Of a stretch of DNA of 62,023 nt, positions 22,135 to 33,926 are shown in pieces. Numbering within the stretch: position 1 is the first letter of the stretch; each line of letters begins with the position of its first letter. Source of the DNA: Phallusia fumigata (lineage: Eukaryota; Chordata; Ascidiacea; Phlebobranchia; Ascidiidae); contig QXVZ01002811.1 in the NCBI GenBank assembly GCA_008931825.1, positions 1-62,023 on the forward strand, given 5' to 3'. The notes beneath the pieces are model-generated. The model did not search any database. It had not been told where the DNA came from and saw only the letters and a program-made list of their open reading frames with translations. A program made the position numbers and the translations under genes.

Positions 22135-25100
22135 ATGATCCTGCTGTCGAGGATTCCAGCCCGGAAGTGCTTCGGATTAATGGCTCCAACTGCTGTGGTG
22201 ATTTTAACTGGGTTCTGGTATTTTTCGGTCTTGTACTTCCAGCTTCAAGCTAGTCTGCTTAAATACCAGCTGGACGATATCACTCAACAGGTAAGCTTGT
22301 GTATAGCAACAATCTCTACTTGTAAATCACGTCGCTATTTCCTGATGACGACAACGAAGCGTTTGTCAAAACGTAGAAATTGTTTTACCCACAAGTACTG
22401 GGTATCTTATCTATTGTGACGTTGCATCTTGTTCAGCGACTGAGCAATTTTTGCAGTCAAAACAATCTGCATTACATATGCGAAATTTGTTTTTCGTGAA
22501 AAGCATGGGTTATGGTACAACCTTGCTGTACTTTAACTGGATCCCACAAAGGGGCGTTTTTATTATTACATTTGATTGCAAACAATGTTTCAACAATCGC
22601 TGTTGTTGTTTTGAATTGATGAACACAACAGCTATTGTTGAAACATTTTATCACAATGTTTCACCTGTATTCAAGTCCTCTGGCAGTTATGTTTTTGTTA
22701 AATCTCAAGGAAACAAAAATGTAAAAGAAAATTGTTTTTGATCTTGCAGTCGAAGTCGACACTCGGCGAGGCATCTTACCTCACGCGCCGTTTAAGTGAC
22801 GTGTCTCAATCTTGGACAGACACCCGAATTTTGCTCAAGGAGATTTTACACCGAACCTCGAAGGAGAGAAAACTTGTGATCTGGGGGATTGAGGAAGGCG
22901 GCTCGGATAATGATGAGGTATCAATGCAATTTTGTATCTGTCCTCATCCATTGATTTTAATTGATTATACCTGTGGTTTTTAAACTGTTCGTCGCGACGT
23001 CCTGGTGTGTCGTTTAAATTTTCCAAAGGCCTCACTTATTAATTCCGTTTCGTAGCTGAACTGTTTATGCATAAAAAAATACAACTTTTGATAATAAGCG
23101 CCTTTATAAAATTCCTACCGCTGGTGCGTCGAAAGTCCAACCAAGAACATTTTAAGACCTTCATTTTACGAAATTGTCAGCAAGAGGAATTCAAAGTTTT
23201 GAAGTGTATTTTATCAACAAATAGTGGTATGACACAAAAAATGTTGTAAATAATTTGCCAAAGACAAAAAAATGAGTCGAAAGCCAAAACACATCCATGT
23301 ATACTTCTGTTCGCACCTAAATGCGTCTGTGTGACTGACATGAAATCAGATATCATTTCTGCAGTAATTTTTGTTTGTAAAATTATTTAAAAATTGCATA
23401 AAAGTAAAAAAAGTACTTTCCCTATATCTGGCCTAACTGTGAAAACCGTTTGCTTCTTTATTCAACTTCGCATGTTCCAGAACAACTTGATTGAACTTCT
23501 CGATGTCCTTTATGGCGTCACAATCACGGCCAGTGACGTGGAGGTCGTAAACCGAATCGGAATTTATCAAGATGACGTACCCAGACCATTGCTCGTCTAC
23601 GTCACCAACGAACATGTCAAGGTCAATGTCAGATGCAGTTCACCTTGATAATCAGGGTCAATTACCTTAATTACGAATATTGTTCCAATAACTTAATTAA
23701 AAACATAACTGGCAGAGAACTTGTACATAGTGAATACATTTTATGGTCTAACTGCATCGATGTTTCGTAGTAAGAGAAAATCATATGTCAGGAGTTGTTA
23801 AACAGCTGCTCTTGGCATTTACGTACACGCGGCCCTTTGTGATCATTTTTTTGGCAAAAATATGTTTTTTTGTTGTTGTTGGGGTATTAACAAGGTCACC
23901 ACACTAGAATAAGTTTTTTTTTGCACATACTTTATTGTGTATGTGAAAAAATTAGGTTTCCAATTTCTTGTATTGTGGCTCTTCGAAATTTGGCTTTAAT
24001 CTTTTTGGCTCTTACATCAGTTCGATGCCTCTTGTAGATTAGGCCGACAACCATACTCATAAATGTTTATTATAATTGTTGGTCTTTACGAACAGTTCCA
24101 AGCTGTCATATGATGGCTAACATATATTTAAAATAAACACACGTTTGCATATAGCTTGTACTCGTATGAACAAAATATTTACACTGATAACATTGTCAAA
24201 CAGAAAACAATTACGGAAGCCATTACGGAACAAAGTCAGAATTTGCTGGAAGTTTGTGACAACATGATACAACGTCTGGAGAGGCTTGAAAATACGGAAC
24301 AAGCTTGCACCATGCGCATAAAGGTACTTTATGTTGTTTTTTGTATTAATATCTCACCTATTTTGACTTCAGTCGTGTTCATTTCGCCGTGATTAGGAAA
24401 ATAAGGTCACAAGTGACAGAGGTTATTACAATTTCCATCATGAATTGTTAAAATGAGTGAAAGAAATTAATTGAACCTAAAAGTCTTTTAAATCAAGTCC
24501 ATGTTTGTAGGGCGTAATTCTTTCGTCGAAATAGCGGCTACTGTAAACCTGGTGCCGATTCCTATTAACGCTAGCGACCCTGACTTCTGTTTGCAAATTA
24601 GCCTGACCGGGTTAATGTTCTTTACCCTATAAATACAATGCAAAATGACATGTTTGCTTTATACTGTTGTTTTTGTAACTGCTATGCATGCCGCTATTTG
24701 GCGCCGCGATACACCAGTATCAGTAAAAGGTACCGCAAAACAAAAAAGATTGGAAACCACTGATGTAGGCTGAATAGCGTGGTCGGCTGCTTCTACACAA
24801 CTGTTAATTTGGATTTCTGCAGAGCATCGGGGAATTTCAGGTCCTTAAAAGCACAAAGGAAAGCATTGGATCTTGGTTGACGGATATTTCACCGAACAAC
24901 GAAGGAGATTTGAGCAATAACTTGTAAGTTAATGTAAATACGGGTGGGTAAATTTTAAGGCCCCCCTTTGCTGGCCCCATCAACGGTCTCCCCCAGTCGA
25001 GTTTCTCATATTGCGCCAAACTCACTTGCTTGTGAGATCCCGTCACATAACGCTTTGTAATGACGGTGTAGCTGCAGCTTCGCCCATCGTTTGTGCCCAT

Positions 25101-28100
25101 CAATTTTTTGCGCCTTTTAACGTTGCGCAGCTATTTTCGGCTTGGTGATTGTTTTAGTTCTATTGTGTCGCTATGTTTTCTTTGACCAAGCGAAATAAAC
25201 TCAACTCAAATAACAGCAAGATCACTTTAATCAGTTTCCCTAATGCATTGTCATTATGACATAAAAACACCAAACAAAAGTTGATAGATGTAAAAAAAAC
25301 ACTTTTAGGGAAATTTCCTGCAGTCTATCACAACCTATCATACCTAATTCAACTCAACCCTAATATTTAAGCAAATGACCCAAACAGGTTAAATACATGA
25401 ACCGTAATTAACGGCCATTGACTTTTAAATAAAACCTTAACAAAGTATTTTAATTGCTTCAAAACTACTAAATAATCAATTTTTTGTGTGACACTTGTCG
25501 TATTGTCTTACGTAGCCGAACGATTTGTTTTAGGTCAAACGCGAGAATCTGGGTGGCGAAAAAGCCGTTTGGAAATCGGATCCTTCTCGAATACAACGGG
25601 TAAGCTCAAAATCTTAAATGGCTTCTATTAAAAAAATTACAAGCTAATGCCGTGGATCAGAGCTTCCCAAAATGCTCGCCAGCGCCCCCTGACGGGTGTT
25701 GGTGACCCTGGTTGGGGGTTGGCTACGAAATTGGCGCTTGGGGGCGCTGGGAAAAATAAAAAAGATCCCTAAAAATTGTCGTTCTTTACTTTTTTATTTC
25801 TGCTCGCACGCAGTTCAAGAGTGCATCTGTGACGTCACAATGCATTAAATTGTTATGTTTTCTCAACAGTAAGCTGTAAGAGGGGGGCGGTATGAAAAAA
25901 AAATAGAAACACTGCTAGAGATTGAAACAAAGCAGATTTGAACTCGTCTTTCTGCTATCTTCGATCTTGAAAATATGACAGCTTGTTGTCAAAACGTTGA
26001 GATGTTTCCATATATCGCACTGGCATGTGTTTTTTCCAGATTTAATACCACGAACTGTAAACTGTGCACCTTAAACGGCTCTATTTGTGTTTTTTACTCA
26101 TTTTAACAACACAAACCTAAAACCTGTTTTGTGGCATCATTATACTGGCGCTACTTAAACAAACAAACCTTTTTCAAACACAAATCACAAATTATAATGA
26201 GAGTTTCAATTGCAGTGAGTCGTTTGCGTCGAATTTCTCACAACCCGTCGCCAACTACACGCTTCCGTACGCATGGGGCGGAACGGGTCACGTGGTCATG
26301 TCCGGCCATTTCTACTACGTCAGAGCGAAGTCAAACTACATCGTCAAGTAAGCGAGATAAAGTTTGGAACCGTGCCTGGTAAAACTGGTTCCGGAAAAAC
26401 TTCTGAAAAAGACGACCATAGACAACTTTCCAGTAAAGGAGTGGTTTGTAACCTGTGGTAGCTAAACCCCTAGTGGCCACAGCCGGGCAATGGGGGTGAA
26501 TGAGGGGGTAAATACTCTTGGCACCCCTGGAAAAAGGGGGCTCTTGAAAGACAAAGTTATTGCTTGTTGTAATATGTAACTACAGTTATCGGCTGTTCGA
26601 TAGACGCATTGGTGATGTTTTTTCGCGTTTTAAAAAACACTTTGAATGAGTTTAGTAACGGTTGCTTAAATGTAAAACAAATAGTTCCAAGACTTGCGTT
26701 TGCTCGCCATTTAACTGCGATGAAGAAGAGATTCCAGATATTTTTGACCCCTGTCCCACCAAGGCTTAATACTCTCCTGCTGTACTTCCGTGTCCAATTT
26801 TGTCTCACTAAATCGGAATTTGAAACAAAGTGATACGCGGTTACTTAACAGGACACGCAAGTTGTACACTGCATCAAGCATCGATGGTGAAATAAAAGAT
26901 TATTTTCAAAGCGCCGAAATTTGACGCCGTACACAACCTTCAATCTGGTTCCAGACATATATAGTGGTTAAGTTTTAGAGGACTTTAAAACGGAACAGAT
27001 CCTAAAATTTCAAACGTTTCGTTTGAAACAGTTTTGTTTAAATAGATCAACCTTTTAATATTACACAACATTATCCTTCTCTTTGTATTTATCTTATTAT
27101 ACTTTAAAGATACGATCTGGCCAACCGCCGAATGGTTCGCTATCGCCAAATTAAGGGTGCCAAGTTTACTGACAAGGAACGGGGCGCCAGCTGCTCTTAT
27201 GGTGGTGTTCAGCAGTCAGATATAACTTTGCAGGTGAGACAAGATCACCATATTGCTACTACCAGAGAAAAATGAACTGGACACTTTAATAAACATCTAA
27301 TGTGTTTTCGAATATGCTATGTTAGTGTTTTTCAAAGTTTTTTCGATGCGAGGGTACTTTTTTTTAAAAAAGCCATATTTTTAATGGTTAAACCTTTTTA
27401 TAATAAGATCCTGACTATGTAGGCTGATGAATTCGGACTCTGGGCGACTTACTGTACAGACAAAGAGGGAATGAAGTTAACCCTTCTCGATCCCGAATCG
27501 TTAAAAGTTTTGAAACAGTACGACACCGGGTGGCGGAAAGACTGGTTTGAGGCTATTTTTGTAGCATGTGGCGTGGCTTATGCCATTAGAAGGTAATTTT
27601 CTATGGCAGGTGTTAGACATAAAACTTTAGACCAGCTTGGGTAAACGAAAGGTATTCCGGGGGACATGCAAAGGTTTTAAGTTGTATAATATCCAATTTT
27701 CTAAGAATTTAACCATATTTGTTTTCAAACCGTGTAATCTTTTAACGTTTTTTTAGTCAGCGGGCAAAAGCTCCGTTTTCATTTGTTTTAGAGATTCGTA
27801 AGCCAATAAATTTAAAACAATTGCGCTCCTGGGAGGTAACAGGGTTCAAAAAACATTTTTGTTTCCTGTTGGACGACTCATGAAAAATTCAATTTTCTTC
27901 TGGTAACTTGCGAACATGTTGTTTAGGGTAAAAGTTGCAAATACACGCTGTGACATCCAGTCTAAATATTGTAGAGATTGATAAAATACTTTATTGTAGT
28001 TCCTTGGTACAGACCTGCATTTGCCCTCTTTCAGAGTTTTTTTCAATCAATTTGTGCCTTTTTTTCTGCCAAATTGACAAAACGTTTGAAAAAAACAAAA

Positions 28101-28461
28101 AGGCATTGAATAACCAGGGTTTACTAGTCTTCAATGCCGCCTTAGAATTTAGTTTTTACACGTTAAAAATACTTGTCCTGGTGAAGGTATCAAAATTTAA
28201 CAACCAAGAAGCCGGTTTTATTTAGATTCGCGTTTGTTCAGGTTCCAGAGCAAACCATTTCTTCAAGTCAAGTACATCTACAACACAATTCGTGGTGAAC
28301 CGAACCAAGCCCATAACGCCGTGTCTATTCCACTCGCTCCGGATGTATACGGCTCGATCATGCAGCTAAGCTACAACTCTGCGACCAAAAGACTTGCTGT
28401 GTGGACCAGCACAGGCCATATTGGCTGGCATGACGTGAATTTCGACTACTCTGCTGTTTAG
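22135..28461 (+). CDS. Type II membrane protein with LINE ORF1-like stalk domain and C-terminal olfactomedin domain
   Basis: Probably a cell-surface protein whose olfactomedin domain binds extracellular partners. Ten exons: 22135-22290, 22750-22917, 23481-23621, 24204-24323, 24823-24923, 25534-25599, 26216-26347, 27110-27233, 27423-27592, 28242-28461; all phases match, 1398 bp, 465 residues. Residues 14-35 are one hydrophobic segment preceded by R6, R10 and K11, so the N-terminus faces inward. Residues 53-93 look coiled-coil. Residues 94-149 (LVIWGIEEG, then DVEVVNRIG and RPLLVYV) resemble the RNA-binding domain of LINE ORF1 proteins. Residues 156-190 are again helical, with a Cys near 190. 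The olfactomedin domain runs from about 205 to the end: ESIGSWLTD, RILLEYNG, YTLPYAWGGTGHVVMSG, SNYIVKYDL, ADEFGLWATY, LDPESLKVL, VACGVAYAI and the final blade ending HDVNFDYSAV. There is no collagen repeat, unlike gliomedin. It converges on the Ig receptor gene. Confidence 0.88.
22325..22420 (-). repeat. Fold-back family C, right arm
   Basis: CTGATGACGACAACGAAGCG, GTCAAAACGTAGAAATTG and CCCACAAGTACTGGGTATCT match the right arm of family C. It lies in intron 1 of the olfactomedin gene. Confidence 0.5.
22580..22700. repeat. Fold-back family D copy with both arms
   Basis: The left arm AATGTTTCAACAATCGCTGT and the right arm ACAGCTATTGTTGAAACATT are inverted copies around a ~20-bp loop, followed by the family D tail (TCAAGTCCTCTGGCAGTTAT). 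Single-arm relatives occur at 23701, 38623, 42167, 48640, 56521, 60385 and 60630. Confidence 0.55.
22974..23143 (-). mobile_element. hAT-like MITE family B copy, reverse
   Basis: It reads TTCGTCGCGACGTCCTGGTG, AATTCCGTTTCGTAGCT, TAATAAGCGCCTTTATAAAA and CTGGTGCGTCGAAAGTCCAA, the reverse order of the other copies. It lies in intron 2 of the olfactomedin gene. Confidence 0.6.
23701..23768. repeat. Fold-back family D, single arm
   Basis: ACTGGCAGAGAACTTGTACA followed by TAGTGAATACATTTTATGG and a diverged CGATGTTTCG block. It lies in intron 3 of the olfactomedin gene. Confidence 0.4.
24955..25210 (-). mobile_element. Dispersed repeat family A, near full length, reverse
   Basis: This is one of the most complete copies. 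On the minus strand it runs from TTGAGTTGAGTTTATTTCGC through GCTGCAGCTACACCGTCATT and GGCGCAATATGAGAAACTCG to GGGGCCAGCAAAGGGGGGCC. It lies in intron 5 of the olfactomedin gene. Confidence 0.65.
25665..25760 (+). mobile_element. Fragment related to the hAT-like element at 32824
   Basis: AGCTTCCCAAAATGCTCGCC and AGCGCCCCCTGACGGGTGTT correspond to the left end of the element at 32824-33124 (TTCTCAAG, CCAGCGCCCTCTGGCGGCG). I did not find a matching right end. It lies in intron 6 of the olfactomedin gene. Confidence 0.4.
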
Positions 28462-28480
28462 ACCTGTAGTTAGGTATCCG

Positions 28481-28486
28481 AATAAA
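28481..28486 (+). other. Candidate poly(A) signal of the olfactomedin gene
   Basis: AATAAA lies 20 bp after the stop. It sits in a short direct repeat (TAGGTATCCGAATAA occurs twice within 40 bp). A 3' UTR this short is possible but would be unusual. Confidence 0.35.
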
Positions 28487-28939
28487 AACATAGGTATCCG
28501 AATAACAAGGATCAATAGGAACGGGCCAGGACTTGAATTAATCCAATCAGACAGGTAACTACACCACTGACATGGGAAATTTAAACCAATCAGGTGTTGA
28601 TAATAGGTCACGTAAAGACATAATTAAGGAGCTGTACATTTTTGTAATGTAAACAAATATTGTATAACTGTGGCGCCCAATAATGATATATACGAGTGTG
28701 CTATGCATTTTTTTATGTTCGTTATTCAATTAACTTTGCGTGATATTTTTAACGTTGTTATGTTGTGCAGTGTGTTTTGTAAACGCGTTTTGTTAAAAAC
28801 TGACGCCACCTTATCATTGTAATGCATTTTCGAAAGCGATTATTTGAGCCAAGCAAAGCTATTCTTCTCTCCAAAAAAAGAAAGTTGCTTAAATCTGATC
28901 TATTGGGCCTCCTATCGACACTGCAACAAACGGGCTGGT

Positions 28940-28995
28940 CTGACCGTCTCGTATAGAGCTCCGGGTCGTGGGTTCGAATCCCACCGCCGACAAGA
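28940..28995 (+). repeat. tRNA-like 3' half (SINE fragment)
   Basis: GTGGGTTCGAATCCCAC forms a perfect T-arm and includes the Pol III B box. No matching 5' acceptor strand precedes it, so it is not a tRNA gene. The same B-box block recurs on the minus strand at 39997, 48087 and 51945. Confidence 0.5.
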
Positions 28996-29426
28996 TTTCA
29001 TAGTCCACGCTTTTCTAAATGGAAATGCTTCTCTTACTGCGAGTCTTTTACTTTAGAAATCTTTTTAAGTGCGAAAAACCCAAAAACATTGCATTGCACC
29101 ACTGCACCATGCAGGGCCGAGGTTACTAAGTGTTAGAATATTTGTTTTGACTTTTGAAGCAAATTCAGATGCACAGAAATTCTGCAGACAATTTTAAAGC
29201 AATCCACATTCGCTGTGTTAAAATGAAAATAGAGCACATTTAGGCTCATAAAATCACATTATATTTACCAGATGATCTTGCTCGTACATGTTGCTTTGTA
29301 GTGTCAAAAAGTGGCATACATCACATATCACATCCAAATTTTCCGGCAATTCGTATCTCAAATACAATTCATAAGCATTCAGTCGAAAGAAGTACTTCCC
29401 AAATGAATGACAAACACCCAAGTAGC

Positions 29427-32400
29427 TCATATTTCCATACTTGTTTCCAGCACAAAATTCCTTAGAGCGTTATACACTGCTAGTATGAGCAGGAACAGAG
29501 TGAATTGGACACTGCTTGAAAGGGCCATGTACTGCAGATGGTCCAGTGTGGAAGGTATACCGCTGTCTGGGAGGGGTTCGACCACTAGGTGGAACGTGGA
29601 GCGGAAAGCTCTGTCCTTAACACACGAAAGACTGCAAGTAAATGTTAGTAAGAGTTATTTCAATTGCCAAAACCTGTTCTAAACCAGAAATGCAACCCCA
29701 TACATGAAAATTGTTTAAAGTTTAGACGATGTGTAGGAAAAAAAGGGGTTAAAACATGGTGCTGGAAATACAAGAGGGGTTAATGTAGGATATGAATATC
29801 TCCTGCTCAGGCTCCTCAGGACTAACAATGTATTACAGGCAGTTCACTCTTCCTGGCGTAATATGTGAGCCTACGCAGGTTTGAGAAATATATCTTATAT
29901 TTAGAAGCAATAACAGCTTAATCCATGCACAACAGGGGGGGGGGGGGGGGCAACCTTTTTTTGACCNGGGGGGGGGGGGGGGGGTGCAACCTTGTTTACG
30001 ACAGGGTCAAAAAATTAACCGAAACAGACAGAGGGCCGCACTTTTATAAGCTGACTGTTGTTTTGCATGACAGAAACAATGTTATTCTAATAATGAGAAA
30101 GAAACTTCCGATAACAAATGAAAAAAAATTATAAGAGAAGTATAGCTTTGTTTTCTGGTGGCATTATTACGTCACGGAAAAAATGGCTCCGCTCGGTTGA
30201 AATAAAAGAGATGAATTCCTTTCGCGGGCTGCACTCCACTTATAATTCTTATCTCTCTGCAGGCCGCACAGGTTGCACCCCCTGAGTGAAAAACGAAGAA
30301 ATTTTCTGCCAGGCCTATTGCACCTAAACAATTTTCGAACCACTGGTATAACAAACCCATACGTTTTTTGATCACTGAAAATAAACATGATACGAAACAC
30401 AAAATTACCTGATGGTTCCTCCATCCGGCATTCGTATATTGTTCAACAGAAGAGAGTTGTCCTTTTTCACATACACAGCCCTCGCCTTTGAGTATCCGAA
30501 GCTGTAATCATTTCGAGTCAAAGTTGTCAGACTCCGTTCCCAGCGCACAGACGATCGTACGTCAGAGTCTACGTCACACTGAAGCGTGACGTCAGCGTTG
30601 TTTGTGAGATCAACTCTGCGAGTGCTCAGTTGGACTGGTGCTGTGGAAGAATAACCGCGTGATGCCCTTTGTATTGATTTCTATGCTAGTTGCGTTATAT
30701 TATAGGCCAATGGTTCTTGACTTTGTGGTAGCTACCAACATGTTGGTAATGACAGGGTAGCAGGTGGGCAATTAGCTGAACCTGTTAGCTGTAAATAGCA
30801 TTTTTTAGCAAAATACATAAATTAGTGCACGAATTAGGTTTTGTTTCATACACTCTTGTTTCATACATGTGACTTTATTAGTTTCTAATTTTTTGTATTT
30901 TTGACCTTTTAAAGTTGGGTTTTATTGTATGCGTCTCGTCGCGCAGTGTTTCGCAACCTTTTTTCACTGACGTCACTATTTTAAAATTCGGCGGCACATC
31001 TCAACCTGCGTTTTGCCCAGAAGACCTTGCGAAGAGTACGTTTCTACTGTGACGTTTTAAAAACATAAAAAATGCACAGTGAGTGGTCTAACCAGAGTTC
31101 GGATTAGCGATTTGCTCGACTGCTATAACGTTTAGATTTACCAGGAATATAATGTTTCTGCTTCCTTAAAAGTTTGTTGGATCACAGTAACACTGCGGCA
31201 CACCGGTTGCAGAGCAATGCTCTAGTGTAAAGTACGACAACCTCTGATATATATTTGCACATACGAACCAACGCCGGCGTCCACGGGACATTTCTTCCTT
31301 TCGTTGCAACACAAATTAATCATTCTTTCACCAGAAAAACTCTTTTACCCAAAACGTTATGCCGTCCAAACGCATGTTTTCAAGGTCATTATGTTTCTCA
31401 ACAGAGGTCAAACCAACCCGTAACTTCCTTGCAGTGATCGTAACAAACATCTACAAGTATTTCTTCAGGACGATTTTTCGCTATCGTTCGCAGAAGATAT
31501 GGAATTTCTTTTGATCTGCAGTGTTCTAGTCCTGCGTCAGTCGTTACTCGGCAAAATCCAAACCTACAAGGTTAAAAATATTGCTTCATTAACCACAAGG
31601 TTGCGGAATTTTTCAATATTGGATTTAACCAAACATTTTTAGAACCAGAGAACCATAACTGCCCAATAATTGGTAGCAAATTTCATAACATAACACTACA
31701 TGCCTTATAAAAGGATACAAGCCAGTACTTGTGTGTAAAACATTTTCTACGTTTCCTGATGATGACAACATCGTTTGTCGAAACGTAGAAAATGTTTTAC
31801 ACACAAGTACTGCTTCTCCTTATTGACACTATTTAAAACCGTGAATTATGTTACCTAAATACATGCCTAGTTCTTCAACATAGCAACACAGAAGACATAT
31901 CAGGTTACCTTCGTCTTTCCCCATTTCCGTCGCAGCCATCGCATTCAGTCCATAAACTCCATTGCATGTACACTTTGTACTCATTTACAACCTGCACACC
32001 AGAATTATTTCAGCGTTTCCCAAATTGGGGTCGCTTGTACGTTTTGCTTGTAGTTATGTTTATTCTAAAGCAGGTACAGGGAATTGTTTCAGCGTACTGG
32101 CCAAATTGGAGTTTAAATTTGATCGACAGGCCGTACGAGTAAGGACAAGAACTAGCAGACAAATCACACTAGCTTCAAGTCCGAATGGGCTTGAAAATAA
32201 CGAGTTAATGTATTAATTTGTTGTAACATCTGACGGGCCAGAATAAAACAGGCTTCGTGGGTCAGACTTCGCCACACCTGCTCTGTAATTTACGAATACT
32301 CCCAGGTTTTTTGGGAATTTATGTGTTTTATTCACTTTGCGTTTACCAGTTTTCCAGTCTACTTTATTTCGGTCGTAGACATTGTTGAAAACTAATTTTG

Positions 32401-33926
32401 AAAACGATTTTGGGTCGCAGTGTAAAAAATTTGGATTGACTTATAGTAGATATAAACACATGCATTGCAACTCGATTTAAATTATTTACATAAAGTTCTA
32501 GATTTGTGAAACAAAATCAAAACTTGAACCTAACTGTATCAGCCCATGGAGACTGTCCTCTGCCAGCGAGAACATATTCCATCTTATTTGGGTCGTGGGC
32601 GACAATTTTCCACGATCGAATAATTTCATCCGTTACGCAATCGTAACGACCTAAAGCAAGGATTTTGAAAAAAATTAGGATTATATTTGGTCACACATTT
32701 ATTACTTACTACCCATAAGCCACAATTAAAGGGTATAACGATTCTTTACATAACTTAACGTAGGTGGATGAAAACGGGAAAAAAACTGAAATTATCGCAC
32801 AGCTGATTAAACTAAGTTTACAGCAGCGGTTCTCAAGTGGTGCCAGCGCCCTCTGGCGGCGTTTGATGAGGCGCTGGAGAAATAGACATGCGATTGGGGG
32901 CCCTGAGAGAAAATTGTACAGTTATAACGAAGTTTAAATGCAGTGGTTTAGTTGTTCTTGGCATTTTGCATAATGTTTTATTGTTCCATTGAAGTTTCAC
33001 GCTCACGTTATGGTCAATATACTACAGTTTATCAGGTTCAATCAAAGTTAGTTATTACTTTTTGAATTCAAAAATAAACTTAGTTGTTCAGGGGCGATAC
33101 AAGAAAAAATCTTGAGAAACACTCATCTAGAGGGCGGGCTGAAAAATATCCCACAACAAAACCATACCGGAATCCGTTTCCAAAAGATCTAAAATTTGAA
33201 GTGCTGCTGATAGAAATGAGGTTTCAACTTCCACGTGATTTCCACCATCATCATTTGAGAGAAAAACTGATTTTGTTGAATCCGTGTAACTGGTAAAGCA
33301 AAATTTTAACACTAACATATATCCTGGTGTCTCCCAAAACTGTTTCTAGCCTATGCCTTATTACACTATAATGTAATACTTAAAATATATAATGTTATAC
33401 TTTCTGATTCGGTATAACGCCTCTTGTACTGTGATTTTACATGAGTGTGTGGTAAATGTAAGTCAGTATGAAAGCATATGGACAGATCTTAGTAATAAAC
33501 ATGAAGTTGCATTAATCTATAAAGTTTACCAGAAAAAAGCCAAAACACTCAATGGTCACTATTTACCTCAAACTAACTACAGATCAATTTAGGTGTAGAA
33601 AATTTCACATCTAGGTAAATATACGCTTTCAGTATTTTGTGTTGCCAATTTTTCCCACTCAGAATGGCCTGGTCATAATTAACATAAACTTTCGCAGAGT
33701 TTAGTGTCAGCTTAAAAGATTTCAGAAGGCAACATTACCTGTAAAAGTCCCAGTAGAAGCTTTCGTTTCCAGCTGATTGAAGATTGCAACTAATAAACAG
33801 CTCTTCCCCAACAAAGAAATCCAGTAATGTGGCGTTAGCGCTAACCGGAATATCTTTGCCGAAAAACAAGGCACTGGTTAACTGCAGATTAAACGAAAAA
33901 ACCAACAGCAAACTCAATTGGTTCAT
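29427..33926 (-). CDS. Immunoglobulin-superfamily single-pass membrane receptor
   Basis: Probably a cell-surface adhesion or recognition protein. Six exons: 33926-33739, 33289-33168, 32650-32530, 31563-31418, 30640-30409, 29631-29427; all phases match, 1014 bp, 337 residues. The signal peptide is MNQLSLLLVFSFNLQLTSA. A Met 13 codons upstream (33965) is in frame but would put a basic stretch ahead of it, so I chose 33926. Ig domain 1 spans exons 1-3: ELFISCNL, YWDFY, then LLETDSGRYDCVT across the exon 2/3 border. A cysteine-bearing linker follows (GFCRVTTDAGLEHC, then VDVCYDHC). Ig domain 2 lies in exons 5-6: VTLQCDV, SVRWER, LLLNNIRMPDGGTISLSC. The membrane segment is about 311-330 (VQFTLFLLILAVYNALRNFV), followed by only seven residues, so signalling would need a partner. 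The exon 3 and exon 4 donors are inferred from phase and are less certain. Confidence 0.8.
29937..29988. repeat. Poly-G tracts around an N
   Basis: Two runs of 14 or more G flank an N at 29967. The bases after each run are similar (CAACCTTTTT and CAACCTTGTTT), which suggests one G tract read twice or misjoined. It lies in intron 5 of the Ig receptor. Confidence 0.6.
31711..31820. repeat. Fold-back family C, compact palindrome
   Basis: Two arms of about 43 bp are near-perfect inverted repeats: AGCCAGTACTTGTGTGTAAA with TTTTACACACAAGTACTGCT, and ATTTTCTACGTTT with AAACGTAGAAAAT. A 26-bp loop (CCTGATGATGACAACA and following) lies between. It is non-coding and sits in intron 3 of the Ig receptor. 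Confidence 0.7.
32824..33124. mobile_element. 301-bp hAT-like MITE
   Basis: The left end CAGCGGTTCTCAAG and the right end CTTGAGAAACACTC match as inverted repeats at 11 of 14 positions. Near the left end, CCAGCGCCCTCTGGCGGCG is shared with the fragment at 25665. It lies in intron 2 of the Ig receptor, 43 bp from the exon 2 donor. Confidence 0.5.
33406..33438. repeat. Fragment of the tRNA-like fold-back element
   Basis: ATTCGGTATAACGCCTCTTG and TACTGTGATT match the outer arm of the element at 7682. The same piece recurs at 46083. Confidence 0.4.

Larger units (their letters stand above)
28462..29426. other. Spacer between two converging genes
   Basis: The spacer holds the 3' flanks of the olfactomedin gene (+) and the Ig receptor (-). 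One tRNA-like fragment is present at 28940-28995; otherwise it is AT-rich with nothing recognisable. Confidence 0.45.
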
